A stretch of 64,000 nucleotides of DNA from Siphonodentalium dalli (GCA_032622095.1 CP136064.1:174662310-174726309), one strand, 5' to 3'; positions 42,700 through 54,689 are shown, numbered from the stretch's first letter. Notes: generated by a model from the sequence alone, not told the origin. Numbers and translations are program-made.

Positions 42700-44226
42700 A
42701 TGAAAGTGTCAATGACTCAGTAGCTCAACTTAGGTAAGGGAATAATTTAATGGTTGACAGTAAATGGAGGAATTAGGAAAGGTGCTTATTGAAATGTCTA
42801 AGTAAGACAAGATGTACATGTCAATATCAACATTCATGACAAGTTTCATAATGATCGGATCAGGGATGTGGTCTGTAGGGTGTGCCAAAGGATTTAGTGA
42901 TGCAAAGAGTAAATTCTAAAATGGCCACCGGCGGCCATGTTTTTTGCCGAATGACCCCAAAATGACTCGTTCCCATCTACATGTCAATGTCAACATCCAT
43001 GACAAATTTCATGAAGATCAAACAAACAGATCGGTCTATAACCCATGCTAATGGATTTTGTAGAAATATTTAGTCATATAAAGAGTAAAATCCAAAATGG
43101 CTATTTTGGTGGCCATATTTTTTGCCGAATGACCCCAAAATGACTCGTTCCCATCAAGAGGTCACCCCTATGATCCACATGACGTTTGGTGATGATCAGA
43201 TCAGGGATGTGGTATGTAGGGTGTGTGAAAGTATTTAGTGATGCAAAGAGTAAAATCCAATATGGCTGCCGGCGGCCATGTTTTTTGGCCAAATGACCCC
43301 CAAAATGACTCGTTCCCATCTAGAGGTCACCCCGATGATCCATATGAAGTTTGGTGATGATCGGATCAGGGATGTGGTCTGTAGGATGTGTCGAAGGATT
43401 TAGTGATGCAAAGAGTAAAATCCAAGATGGCCGCCAGCGGCCATGTTTTTGGCCGATTGTTCCTAAAATGACTCGTTCCAATCTACATGTAAATGTCAAC
43501 ATTCATGACAAATTTTATGATGATCAGACAAACAGTACGGCCTGTAGCCCGCGCCAATGGATTCAATTTTGAAATCCAAGATGACCACCGGCCATGTTTT
43601 TTGGTCGAATTACCCCAAAATTATTCGTGCCCAACTAGTGGCCACCCCAATGATGAATATGAAGTTTGGTGATGATCGGATCAGGGTTGTGGTCTGTAGG
43701 GTGTGTGAAAGTATTTAGTGATGCAAAGAGTAAAATCCAAGATGGCTGATGGCGGCCATGTTTTTTGGCCAAATGACCCCAAAATGACTCGTTCCCATCT
43801 ATAGGTCACCCTGATGATCCATGTGAAGTTTGGTGATGATCGGATCAGAGATGTGGTCTGTAGGATGTGTCTAATGATTTAGTGATGCAAAGAGTAAAAT
43901 CCAAGATGGCCACCAGCGGCCATTTTTTTGGCCGAATGATCCTAAAATGACTCGTTCCCATCTACATGTAAATGTCAACATTCATGACAAATTTTATGAT
44001 GATCACAGAAACAGTACAGCCTGTTGCCCGCGCCACATTTGAAATCCAAGATGGCCACCAGCGGCCATGTTTTTTGACCGAATGACCCCAAAATGACTTT
44101 CATAAAGATCATACCAAAGATACGACCTGTAGCCCACGCCAAAGGAAATTGTTGACAGACACACACACACGGACGACGGACACCAACCCATGGCAATAGC
44201 TCAAACTTACAAAGTAAGTTGAGCTA
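42700..44226 (+). mobile_element. tandem-core (HINE/pearl-like) element, array 5
   Basis: 5' end with the palindrome damaged (AGTGTCAATGACTCA) but TAGCTCAACTT intact; about eight units; 3' hairpin AACTTAC-AAA-GTAAGTTGAGCTA. Here units with 'gaggtcaccccgatgatcca' / 'gatcagggatgtggtctgta' alternate with standard units, giving a higher-order repeat. Confidence 0.75.
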
Positions 44227-44485
44227 ATAATTAATATCATCGAAAATTTCCACCCCTGAATGACGCTTATTTGGATCTGCACATTTACTGTATTTCCTCC
44301 CTCTGCCAGAAAGTTGAGTATGTTTTGTTACAAAGATAGAGGCAAGATGTTTCTTTTTTCTCTTTTCATGCCAGTTTTACAGTCACACACCATTTGCATG
44401 ACTAGTGTTGATACAAAATGTATGGCGTACATGTACTCCATTGCACGTGCATAACACGCAAAAGCATTGTCGTTTCGGAGTGCAT
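44227..44485. other. unassigned stretch
   Basis: Nothing recognised. Confidence 0.3.
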
Positions 44486-44493
44486 AATAGTAC

Positions 44494-45655
44494 CAGTGTT
44501 CGCGCTGTCGGTAGCCAAATTAGCCAATGGCTAATCTTTTTCGAATTTGGCTAATAAAAATTTCATTTGGCTAAACTTTTGGCTAAACTTTTTTTGAACC
44601 CAAATGGAGACTGAAAGCATTGGAGCCAGAAAGCTAATTAATAAAAGCGCTCAATAGATCGACATTCAAGACAAAGTTAAGTGACGAAAGTATTTCATTA
44701 TTTTCGTACTTATGAAATATCGTACAAAGGGAAACCCGATCGACAACTCTATCAACCAAGCGATCACAAAGTGATATGCAATCATCTTTAGTTTTCACAA
44801 GACGGACATTCAAAGACGCATGGACATTAAACCGACCGTGGTTGAATTATGACAATGTGAAGAAAGCAATGTTTTGTAAAGTGCATTGACGCCGGTATAT
44901 AAGCAATTTGTTCGTAACAGGCTGTTTTAATCTGGAGAAAGATTACGTCACTCTGCACGTAGCAGCAAAAGGTCATTATTATTATTACATTTAATCCCCT
45001 AATCCCCCATTCAGCCCATTGTCTGTCTGGTCACTCACGGCGCTCCTGCACAATGCATGTTTATGATGACATTGTATTTTTGATGGTCGAGGTTTATGAG
45101 CACCAAGTGTAAGACAATAGCTTAATCAGCCAAATGTGAATCACGACAGATATTTTGTGGCTATTTGTCATCAATACCAATACAGTCAAAATAATATGCA
45201 TGCTTTTATGACAGATTGTAATTTGATAATGGCGTAACAATATTAAGTTATTAGTTTCCAGATGTCACTTAGATATTTTCGCAAGGATAAATATTTAATG
45301 ATTTAAAAAAAGATATTGATATAAAACCAAAAAATAATGACATTAAGAAGGACAATCCCGGGTTACCCCCCTCCAAATCACTCTTTCACATAAAGATTAA
45401 TAAATTTTTAATAAATGATATATATAAAAATACTTCTAGTTCATCAAAATTATTTAAATTATTGTGTATTTTACCTGTGTATGTTAGGTTTTAGTCATTA
45501 ATTGTGAACCGACCAGAAAACGATGATTTAATTTGGCCAAATTTTTTTTATTTTGGCCAAAAAACATTTGGCTAAAGTTTTTTTCATTTGGCTAATATAA
45601 TTTTCATTTGGCTAAACTTTTGGCTAAAGTTTTTTTCGGTCCAGCGCGAACACTG
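44494..45655. mobile_element. hAT-type non-autonomous element, family 2
   Basis: A 1162 bp element with perfect 14 bp ends CAGTGTTCGCGCTG / CAGCGCGAACACTG and a perfect 8 bp target duplication aatagtac (44486-44493 and 45656-45663). The word TTTGGCTAA occurs many times within 120 bp of each end, as direct repeats, likely transposase-binding sites. No transposase frame. A diverged end of a related element (CAGGGTTCACGCTGGCC) is at about 53284. Confidence 0.85.
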
Positions 45656-45663
45656 AATAGTAC

Positions 45664-46806
45664 GTATTAGTACTTGCTAGGATCAGAAGATGTTATTATG
45701 AAGATGTGAATTATTTCCAGGATTAAAATTACATTTGTGCAAGTTGGGTTAGACTAAATCGGGTTCAATTTATTTCTACTCTGGATCAAGCATGGAATTT
45801 TAAATCTAACTCCATCCACATTAAGATGTTACAGTTGTTGAAAACTAGGCGGAAGAGGGACACTGGAACAAGCATAACAGTAACTATCTCACAGATTGTA
45901 TAAGATGTGCCCTTGTGAGAACACCGGTGTAAGTTTATGCACATTCCGAGCAATTTCTATATCCCATTATTACATACATCAATGTTCAGTTATAATGGTT
46001 TCGTACTACACATCCCTACATGATTATTTGGGTCTGCACGTTTATTAAATTTTATCTGGATTTCCAATGTTATGTAAAAAAAACTGTTACAGTTAATGTC
46101 AACAAGTAAAACCGATGACAATTGTGATTCAAATTATTAAGCTGAAAATCTGGGTTTTGCTGAAAACTTTTCTATGCTTTGATCTTTTCCAATGTTCACT
46201 TTCATGATTTAATCCTGCTAATTTAAGTGCTAATGCATGCTCTTCACCGTATAGCATAGTGAAAACAATAAGGCCAAAACAAAAATGATGTGTGATTCCC
46301 GTAACCCGACCGACCGTCTTCAAAACTCCCCGACCCAAGTTCATTTTATTGGTTTTAAATAAAAAAAATCAATCTATAAACCGACCGACCACACTGATAA
46401 CCAAACTATGTATACATGGTTCCATTTTATCTGATTCACCTCGCGAGATAAATAATATCTTTGATATATTTATATATTTTTCGCAAAGCCATTAACGGAG
46501 TCAACTTTAATACGATCTGATGCAATACTGGAAGATCACGAGTTATCGTTCCTCTTCGCTGACCGGAAGCACGTGTTTGTGTTTATATTTACATTAAACA
46601 TGATGGATGTTGCGGTTGATTAGAATCGAACCGAATCGATTCGAACAAGTTCATCTCAACGATGGCGAGCTCACATGGGTCTATTCCCATGTGCATAATC
46701 CACGAGTGTTGCGGGAAGAAAACCGGGATTTTAAAGAATCTAGAAAATAAAGATATTATAGGACTGTTTTTCCAATATGTATTGATTGTTCAAATGCAGG
46801 GCTAAT
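45664..46806. other. mostly unassigned; possible start exon near 46662
   Basis: AT-rich DNA. A CACGTG E-box-like site lies near 46570. An ATG with good context (acgATGGcg, about 46662) opens MASSHGSIPMCIIHECCGKK and stays open for about 45 codons with no clear donor. This could be a transcription start region, but evidence is thin. Confidence 0.25.
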
Positions 46807-46814
46807 GCCTATTG

Positions 46815-47872
46815 AGGGTATCACCTCCCCCTTTTCGGTACGCGGGATTCAGGGTGTTTTGAAGCCGTATGCGGGATTCATACCCCCGAATTAACTGGTA
46901 TTCGGGTTCAAGCAAAACATCTTGGACGCAGGTTTTGATGGCGCAAAGTAATATTTTTGCTAGTTATCTGTATGAATGGGTGGGTAGAATAGCTTCTTGG
47001 GCATATTCGACCACCATGCCATCATAAACATGCTAAAAATGCTTGACGCCAGTCTAGATGCTAAGATTTTGCGATTTTCTTGTTCATATTACAAAATTTT
47101 CTCACACCGGGCCGAACCATGGTCGGCCCGGTGTGTCATTGTCTCTCCCCTGTGGCCAATACAAAAATGCTAATAAGTTTAACAATATTTTACTACATTT
47201 GGTCAAACTTGTGGTCATCAGTTGGAGAATTTTCCAACCTGAGGGGGAGTATGAGGTTTGAAATTTCCAACACTATAGGAAAGCTTTAGTTGAGGCCAGT
47301 CTGGATGCTAGGATTTGCGATTTTCTTGTTCAAATTTCAAAATTTTCTCACACCGGCCGAACAACGATGGTCAGCTCGGTGTGTCGTGGTCTCTTCCCCG
47401 TAGCCGTGTGCATTTGTATGGAGTTAGACCACTAGATGTTAGGATTTATGCAATGTTTCAGGTTAAAATATCTGAATTTTCTCATACCGGGAATATAGAA
47501 CCATGGTTTATGAAGATATAGGATATTAGGCCTAAACACTGAGGTGCAAGGGGGGGGGGGGGGTGCAAATGGAATTATGCAAAACTTGTGTTCGGTCTGA
47601 TTCTGACTCAAGGAGGGGGGTGCAGTTGGAATTTCCCAAGGTGGACACCCCCAACGGAAACCCTCTAGCCACGTCCCTGATCATAAAGTATCATTAATGG
47701 TATCATAACGGCCTCATAACGCGACCGGCATCATAATGTGTCTATGTAACTTCTATGTATTATTTCTTAACATGTATTCAGGATTCACCCCCCAAAATTA
47801 ACTGGTATTCAGGATTCACCCCCCAAAATTAACTGGTATTCAGGATTCAGGGGGGAGGGGGGGTGATACCCT
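46815..47872. mobile_element. hAT-like element with internal hairpin repeats
   Basis: Ends AGGGTATCACC / GGTGATACCCT, flanked by 8 bp direct repeats differing at one base (gcctattg 46807-46814, ccctattg 47873-47880). Inside are three diverged direct repeats starting near 47042, 47292 and 47424 ('agtctagatgctaagatttt'), two of which carry the hairpin CACACCGGGCCGA...TCGGCCCGGTGTG (47103-47135). Three copies of 'ggattcaccccccaaaatta'-type 33 bp units lie near the right end, and a G run lies at about 47550. Confidence 0.6.
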
Positions 47873-47880
47873 CCCTATTG

Positions 47881-48645
47881 TGGCCAAGCCACATGGCAAG
47901 GCAGTGCCCGTTTCACGCTTATTAAATTCATTTTAGTAAATTGTCTACTGTTATCTGTTTTATATGTTTCCCCTCAATATATCAGTTTTATCACCAATTT
48001 GTCAGATGCTCTGGGTCATTGAATGGTGTTTGATGGTGGTTAGGCATGGCCGGTACGACAAATGACATTTTGACATCATGAAATTTGTCATGATGTCATA
48101 AGTCATTCATTAAGCTAACAAATGGAATTGTTCTAATATGAACCTATTTATTTATAATAGCTGTTTATAAATAAATACTTCAATTGTTCATTATAACATA
48201 TCGGAATTTGTGAAGCAGCAAATTTTCTTTTCATCACGTTGATCCATTGCTGATTCCACACTTTTGCACCACTACCGGAAGTCACGTGATTGTTTTCTCA
48301 AAAAAGTGGTATCTCTTGAAAATTTCAAGGTCACATTATATCATAAATTATGTGTGACATCACACGTACTTACACCCGTTACCTATACACGACCGCATCG
48401 TTATTCATACCACAGAATCCTATATTCTTCACTGTTTGTGAAATCATATGTATGTATTGTTTCAAGGTGATGCATAATCTACGCTGCAGTTTAATAAGCA
48501 TTCTCTGTAAGAGCCATTTATAAATATGCAAAATAATTCAAGTAATGTCATTCTAACCAGCTAATATTCACAAGTAGCATCTGATGGAATCAACTGATCA
48601 TCGCTACTTCCACATTAAAACCGACTGTGAATGGCTACGATTATC
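47881..48645. other. unassigned stretch
   Basis: AT-rich, with a local palindrome around 'atgacatcatgaaatttgtc' (about 48070). The missing last GLTP exon would be expected in or left of this region but was not recognised. Confidence 0.35.
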
Positions 48646-48930
48646 AACAAGAGCTGTCATCCAGAACATACCCCCATGTGGCATACTGCCTAGTGTGGGC
48701 ATATACCCATAACCCATGGCTGAGATACTCAGGCAGACAGACCAAAAAAAAATCAACATTTTCAGATAAACAAAGATGAATAACTCTGGAACAGACAACT
48801 GAACAAACTGATTGAACACTCCATTGAAGGTCTTGATAGTGGTGAACATCCATTTCAAATTTCTATGAGATCCGACAACCAGTGGCTGAAATAACTGCTC
48901 AGATGGACAAAAAATGAATGCAGAGATGCA
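48646..48930 (+). mobile_element. 5' fragment of AACAAGAG-type tandem-core element
   Basis: AACAAGAGCTGTCATCC, subterminal ATACCCCC and one unit matching 30879-31950 ('cagataaacaaagatgaata', 'ggtgaacatccatttcaaat'). It stops just short of the GLTP exon donor. Confidence 0.55.
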
Positions 48931-48951
48931 ATCTTCCATTATAAGTATTAC

Positions 48952-49035
48952 CTGAGCTTGTACGACTGGATCATCGCATCCACCTGAGAATGTCTTGATA
49001 AAATCATTTCTGTATGGAACCATTTTAGCCATCAC
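48952..49035 (-). CDS. GLTP: glycolipid transfer protein domain, C-terminal-side exon
   Basis: Minus-strand exon of 84 nt between 'gttcttgcag' and 'gtaatactt', phase 0 at both borders. It reads VMAKMVPYRNDFIKTFSGG and then CDDPVVQAQ. It follows directly the exon ending ...HHGWAVQKICS. In known GLTPs the same place has a helix followed by PY-K/R-x-DF-hydrophobic-K-x-hydrophobic-S, so the join is well supported. The final exon, expected to start in phase 0 and to encode the last C-terminal helix, was not found to the left. Confidence 0.8.
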
Positions 49036-49269
49036 CTGCAAGAACAATAAAATATTATGCTACCTGATTTGTACCAAATTGGTGTGGTGATTTGGGGTAC
49101 CCCAGTGGATGTTATAATGGCGATAGTTTCTGATAATTTAATTTGAAGATTTTTTTTTTTAATTCACATTTTTTTTAAAAGTATAATTTTTTACTATTTA
49201 AAAAAAAAAGATTTTCATTGTTTTCTCTTTTTTTTTAAATTGAGCAAGTAGTTCAATCTAAAAAAAAAA

Positions 49270-49665
49270 ATTTTTTGGAGTTATGTCCATGGCTCGGCCC
49301 ACATTTGACCAAATGACCTCATTTGAACAAATCTGAACCCCACTCAAGGACCCTTAATACCAAATATAAACCCATTCGGCCCAAAGGTACTTGAGAAGTT
49401 GGTTTAAGAATTACGATGGAAGAAAAGAGTTATGGCCCTGGCTTTGCACCTATTTGACCAGGTAACCTCATTTGAACAAATCTGAATGTGAGTCACCTAG
49501 GGAACATCCACACCAAATATGAACCCATTCGGTCTTACGGTTCTGGAGAAGATGTTTAAAGATTTGTTGACCGATGGACGAACGGATGGACAGATGGACG
49601 GACGGATAACGAACGAGGAGTGATGACTATAGCTCCACCACAGACTTCATCTCAGGTGAGCTAAA
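49270..49665 (+). mobile_element. tandem-core element with GAGCTAAAA 3' end, 'cctatttgacc' core
   Basis: Two units plus 'atggacgaacggatggacag', 'gatgactatagctccaccac' and terminal caggtGAGCTAAAAA. Closely matches 34330-34855. It lies in a GLTP intron. Confidence 0.6.
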
Positions 49666-49723
49666 AACCAACAGTTTTGTGGAAGATAACTTCATGTTTA
49701 AAATCTTGGATCAGAACACCTAC

Positions 49724-49874
49724 ACTGCATATTTTTTGAACAGCCCAGCCATGATGTTCCTTCAGCATAACATCATAGCTTTCTCTGATAATTTCACAAA
49801 CATATGGATCAGTGATATTATTCTTGTGGTCTTCAATGATTCTCCTCACAATTTCACCGAAGAACTCCAGACCT
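49724..49874 (-). CDS. GLTP: glycolipid transfer protein domain, ligand-histidine exon
   Basis: 151 nt between 'tatgttacag' and 'gtaggtgttc'. One base completes the Arg codon of the previous exon, then 50 residues: GLEFFGEIVRRII...SYDVMLKEHHGWAVQKICS. (L)WLKRGL(x)F is the conserved tryptophan helix, and HxW within HHGW supplies the histidine that, in GLTP structures, hydrogen-bonds the ceramide amide (H140 in the human protein). The protein moves glycosphingolipids between membranes in the cytosol. All expected residues are present, so the gene is likely active. Confidence 0.85.
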
Positions 49875-50063
49875 CTGTAACATAACAGATATTAATTTAA
49901 TAACATCATACATAGTGTTAACAACTTCAATATTTCCAGGTATGAGTTTTATGTATCAGCGGACAGAGCACACAAAATAAATTATAGATCTCAGATTCGA
50001 AGGTACTGTTAACCACCAACGCCATTTGCATAAAATTTTCATATTCAGCAGGCTCATTACTGT

Positions 50064-50298
50064 TTAACCCTTTCAAATACTAAATACTCATTGACGAGTT
50101 GTTCCATTAGGAAATGTTGAACTTATTATCTAATCATTTCGCGCCGATGAATTTGAATCCTCGGCTCTTGTATTATTTGTTTTTCTGTCTGTCATCTGTT
50201 TAAATGTATCCTGAACACCCCTTCAAATGAGAAATAGACCATTCTTAAGTAAAATTTTATAACTGATTGGAGAATCCATTTGATATAGAAATGGTTAA
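50064..50298 (-). mobile_element. piggyBac-type MITE family 1
   Basis: TTAACCCTTTCAAATACT...GATATAGAAATGGTTAA. 235 bp with the internal words of the copy at 3977 in reverse orientation. Confidence 0.65.
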
Positions 50299-50384
50299 AA
50301 GGTCACATACTAGGCATATTTTAGTTGGGAATCGAGTGGTTGGCCACAGCTTTGCTCACAGGTACTAGTAAGAGGAAGTGGAGC

Positions 50385-50538
50385 AAGAAGCCTGAAGCCA
50401 CATATGAAGTTTGGTGATGATCGGATGAGGGATGCAGCCTGTAGGGCATGCCGAAGGAAAGTGTTGATGCATGGACGGATGGATGACGTACGCCAACCTA
50501 TGACAATAGCTCAAACTTTACTTTGTAAAGTTGAGCTA
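50385..50538 (+). mobile_element. 3' fragment of a tandem-core element
   Basis: A single 'gatgatcggatgagggatgc' unit followed by the full 3' end, AACTTTAC-TTT-GTAAAGTTGAGCTA, at 50538. Confidence 0.65.
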
Positions 50539-50873
50539 AAAAGCAAACACTATTGCGGTGACACTGATAAAAGGAATTAATGACATTTCTTCCAGTGTTT
50601 GAATAGAAATTTCGTAGAGGTAGGGATTTGTGCAACGCTATTCTCATAAAAACATGGGACATAAGCTCTATTTCTATCGACAACACCTTGAATGAATATC
50701 TAATCTACTTGATGATGTAATTAAATATGCGCCTATGTCTTTTCTGGAATTCGCTTAGAATAAGTAGGGCTTCATCAGAAAGAAAGCCAAGTTTCAGTGA
50801 ATTAACCCTTTACTGAATACCGGTACTCATTGATGCCTTAATTTTTATCTAAACATTTCCCACCAATGAACAA

Positions 50874-51570
50874 GAGGTACACTGTCGCGTGGCATTTGCC
50901 CCCGACCGTAGCAATTTGGATTAAGCATGGACGAAACTGCGGATATCCGAGGAGGTCTATATTCCGGAAACCCAAAAACAAGCGATCCGGAAACCCAAAA
51001 ACAAACGAAAATTCAAATTTTCTAAGTTGAAAAAAGGGCCATAACTCTGGCAAAAATCATCAGATCATACCCAAATTCGCACTTGACATGTATTTTCATA
51101 TAACTGATCCACACAAATACGGGATTTGCAATCGTACCACCAAAGCTCAAGCTATCATCTGGAAACCCAAAAAACGAGAGAAAAATTGAATTTTCTAAGT
51201 AAAAAAAGGGCCATAACTCTGGTGAAAATGGGTTGACGAAAACCCGCGCTATGCAAGGAGCTGTTCCCCCATGCTGCTCTATCACCATACCAAATATCAG
51301 CTAAATTTGCCCAGCGGTTGTTGAACAATAATGCAAAATGTTTGTACGGACGGACAAAATTGAATTTTCGAAGTCAAAAAAGGGCCATAACTCTGGTGAA
51401 AATGGGTGAACTAAACCCGTGCTATGCATGTAGCTGTTCCCACATGCTGCTCTATCACCATACCAAATATCAGCTAAATCTGTCAAGCGGTTGCTGAACA
51501 ATAATGCAAAATGTTTGTACGGACGGAGACGTCGACTATATACACGCCGACTTCAAGTCGGGGGCATAAT
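50874..51570 (+). mobile_element. tandem-core element, AACAAGAG...GGGGGCATAA type
   Basis: Starts AACAAGAGGTACACTG and ends AAGTCGGGGGCATAATAA. Three to four units with 'aaaagggccataactctggc', 'ccaaattcgcacttgacatg' and 'caccataccaaatatcagct'. The final two units share 'gtgctatgca.g.agctgttcc' and 'gttgctgaacaataatgcaa'. Confidence 0.6.
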
Positions 51571-51581
51571 AATAAGTGTAA

Positions 51582-53050
51582 GTGTATTATCTGCTTGTTG
51601 TCCACCCCGATCACACTAAATCGTCCGTCATATACAGCCAAGCTCTACGTTATAATAGGATATGCAGTGACTCGAAAACGCGGGACATACAAATCGGGCA
51701 TCTTCAGCAGAACTTCGTCAACCTGGGATATAAGCAGAGAGTTGTAAACAGAGAGATAAAAAAAGCAGTTGTCAAGGACAGGGTGGAACTACTTCAGTAT
51801 AATTCCGACGACAACCATCAGAATACTCCATCGAAAACACCACTGGTAGTCACATTTCATCCAAAATTACAAAAACTAAAAACTATCGCCAAGGACCTAC
51901 AATGTGTGCTTCAAAATGATGACAAACTACGTGATATTTTCCCTGAATTACCTTTAATGTCATATCGACAACCTCCGAACCTCCGAAAGAGTCTAGTTAG
52001 AGCACAGAACTTGCATAACAACCAACAGAACGGAACATACCCGTGCGAAATATGGAATTGTGCAACATGCTCTTCTGTGACAAATGGAACTCTGACCAAC
52101 AGTACCGGTGTGCTACGAGTCTACGACATCTCCCCCCCCCCCCCCTTTGCATCTTCATTTTTTTTTTATTAAAAATCACCCAGTTTATCTTCCCCCCCCC
52201 GCCTGAATTAGTTTTACCTCAACATCTAATGGCGAGTTAGTCTCATTTTATCGTTCACTATCACTATGTGACTACGAAAAACTATCATAGGTGACAAGGA
52301 AGCATGATTTTTCTGTAAAAGAGACAACAATTATAGTTCGGAGAATTTTCATTGGAATTTACCTAGTTTATCTCTAGATAAGTTGATCAGGGGGGGGGGA
52401 TAAACTGTTACACCGGGAAATCTATCACACCGAGTGGGTTACCCCCGGGGGGGAAGTTGATCAGGGGGGGGGAGATAAACTGTTACACCGGGAAATCTAT
52501 CACACCGAGTGGGTTATTCTCGTGCAGCTCTGAAGGTGTTGTTTATGTTCTGACGTGCAGACAGTGTCCCGGGCTTATCTACATCGGAGAGACGGGCCAA
52601 ACCCTCAGAGGCCGCATGAATGGACACCGGCATGACATAACATCAGAAAATATATTCGTGCCCGTGGGAGAACATTTTAACTCTTCTCGCTATTCTGAGG
52701 AAGACCTCGAGGTCAGAGTTCTCAGAGCAGGATTGAAACGACTGAGAGCAAGGAAAACAGTAGAGTTGAAATTAATAACCTATATGGATACCATCCGGAA
52801 AGGGTTAAACAGGGACTATGGTTTTCTCTCACATTACGCTGTACTGCATAATTTCCGGGGAATTCGGCACTCGGGAGCAGCCGCGACGTAGACGCTTTCC
52901 GTCACTCCTGTTATGCACGTCATCGTGAGGGACACTTTCAAAGTCAACGACTTTTCACTATTTGTTCACTTCATACTTGATAAAGGCTTCTAGATAGCCG
53001 AAAGCTCGTGTTTTTAAAAACTCAAATGAGTCTTAAATGGTGTTACTTTA
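51582..53050 (+). pseudogene. Penelope-like element, 3' part with GIY-YIG endonuclease, broken
   Basis: The first frame (to about 52130) carries SVIYSQALRYNRICS, the L..GY linker and VTFHPKLQKLKTIAK...IFPELP...LVRA, typical of the region after the reverse transcriptase core in Penelope-like retroelements, then CEIWNCATC. About 320 bp of foreign DNA with C and G runs follows, including a 74 bp tandem duplication ('aactgttacaccgggaaatc' at 52402 and 52477). The second frame (52457-52891) has GVVYVLTCRQC (C34, C37), YIGETG, LRGRMNGHR and GEHF, a GIY-YIG nuclease with its zinc-binding cysteines. The 3' tail has 'ttctagatagccgaaagctc'. The upstream reverse transcriptase catalytic domain is absent. 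Confidence 0.75.
52130..52520. repeat. insertion and 74 bp duplication in the Penelope-like element
   Basis: Poly(C) at about 52131-52144 and 52190-52200 and poly(G) at about 52390 and 52460. 'cagtttatcttccccccccc' is inverted relative to 'gggggggggataaactg'. The segment 'gataaactgttacaccggga...gagtgggtta' is present twice, 74-75 bp apart. Only the second copy continues into the endonuclease frame. Confidence 0.6.
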
Positions 53051-53153
53051 TTTTATTCCCATTTATTGTCTGCTTATATTTCGTCATCCCTCAAATAAAT
53101 AATAGAACATTCCAAAGTATACTTTTATAACTGATACTGGGACAAAGAGTTAA

Positions 53154-54340
53154 GCTACAATGAATTGGGGTTCCTAAAGTTTATATGTTCACTGGAGCCT
53201 GCTGACTATTCACTGGTATATCTGGCTGGTTTTGGCGGGTATATTGAACTAAACAAGTGGGTATGTGTATGAGAGATCGGCAGGGTTCACGCTGGCCTGA
53301 AAACTGCTTTGGCTAATTTTTTGTGCCATTTCTGATTTTTTTGGCCAATTGAAAATATTTGAAATCAGTTGAGATTGGTTAATATTTGATTTAGTTTGGG
53401 ATTCAAATTTAAATTGCAATGCCAAAAAAATTAAATCAAAAGGCCATAACTCTTGAGAAAATGTACGACCGAGCCTAGTTTGCGAACTCCTTTCAGAAAC
53501 TCCTCTTGTCAACTCATATACCAAAATCTTCCAAATCTGTTGATAATTGTTAAAAAAAAAACCCGGACAACTTTTCCAGGGTGCTAAAAACCAAATAATT
53601 AAAGGACATCTATTTTTCTCTTAAATTTTCCTCGATTATGATAGGACAAGTCCTAACAATGCCTTAGTTACATGTTGCTTGTATTTCTCGATAAAGATGT
53701 AAGTAGCCGATTAACTGGCGTATGAATTCAGGGAGGGTTAACATTCGCACAAGTCAATTGTCCCTAAAGCGAATTAACCTAGAGTATTTTTGGTGTGTCC
53801 TTGGTTACCGATCCTTATCTGTGAATTGAAAGTGTTTGCTTCAATGTAAAAACTTATCACTTTGTTGCATTTTATGATAATAAAAGTTGCGAAACAATAA
53901 TCTATCTCCAAATTGTTGCCAAATGGCTGTAGTGATAACTGGATTCATCTGTAACAATTAGATGGTTGACTGCCTACAGCGAATCTGCAAACTTCAAATT
54001 CAATTTTTGAAGGCGTAATTTCAGATTTGTGATGTACATGTAATTGCAGAATGTTAGGCAGATTCACGTCAATTTTGTATACTAGTAGTATCTAATTTGT
54101 ATTTAACAATTCGGAATGTGATTTTTATTGACACAATTGTTTGTTGTTTCTCAGAGAGTTACTCAGTTTCGTTTTATTTACATTCAAGTAGATTTTGACT
54201 TGCGTTATCTTGAACTTCTTTTATTGCGCTTTTTCTTCATTGGCAAAATCAACCAATAAAATTTTGTCCAATCGTTTGAGATAATTCTTTCTAATATGTT
54301 GAAATCAATGTGCAGGGGCATAATTATAAGCAATCAACAT
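53154..54340. other. mostly unassigned, with a hAT-like end
   Basis: CAGGGTTCACGCTGGCC at about 53284 with ttggctaa / ttggccaa words resembles the left end of the hAT element at 44494. An 'aaggccataactcttgagaa' fragment is at 53440. The rest is AT-rich with nothing recognised. Confidence 0.4.
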
Positions 54341-54640
54341 ATTTTTATCTATATATTATTCATCTATATATATAAAAGAGTAGGATCTGTCTATCTGTCC
54401 CTCCGGATTTTTCTCCCAGACTGCAGGTCCGATTTCAACCAAATTTGGTGTGACTCGGGGTAGTACCCTGGCAGAGGTTATAATGGTGTTAGTTTTCAAA
54501 AATTTTATTAAAAAAAAATTAATTAAATAACAACAAATATGCTGAATATGAGCATATTTCAGCACCAGATGTACGCTCTTTATATAAATGCTTTCACTGT
54601 GGCCCACGCCATCAAACTGAATAACTGGTATAAGTCCACT
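54341..54640. repeat. dispersed repeat starting 'atctatatatataaaagagt'
   Basis: Begins like the arms of the palindrome at 54690-55180, then 'tctgtccctccggatttttc', 'caaccaaatttggtgtgact' and 'ttataatggtgttagtt', words also seen at 32990-33060 and 49070-49110. Confidence 0.45.
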
Positions 54641-54689
54641 ATGGGCTTATTCCAGAACCAAATAGGTCCAATATGAACCAATGTCAATA

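Larger units (their letters stand above)
50802..53153. mobile_element. piggyBac-type MITE family 1 split by later insertions
   Basis: Left part 50802-50873 (TTAACCCTTTACTGAATACC, 'atttcccaccaatga') and right part about 53060-53153 ('aataatagaacattcc', 'gtatacttttataactga', TTAA at 53150-53153). Between them lie a tandem-core fragment and a Penelope-like element. Confidence 0.55.

Noticed and set aside
46129-46344. Minus frame (HHFCFGLIVFTMLYGEE..) as the GLTP last exon
   Set aside because: No proper acceptor in phase 0 and no match to a GLTP C-terminal helix.
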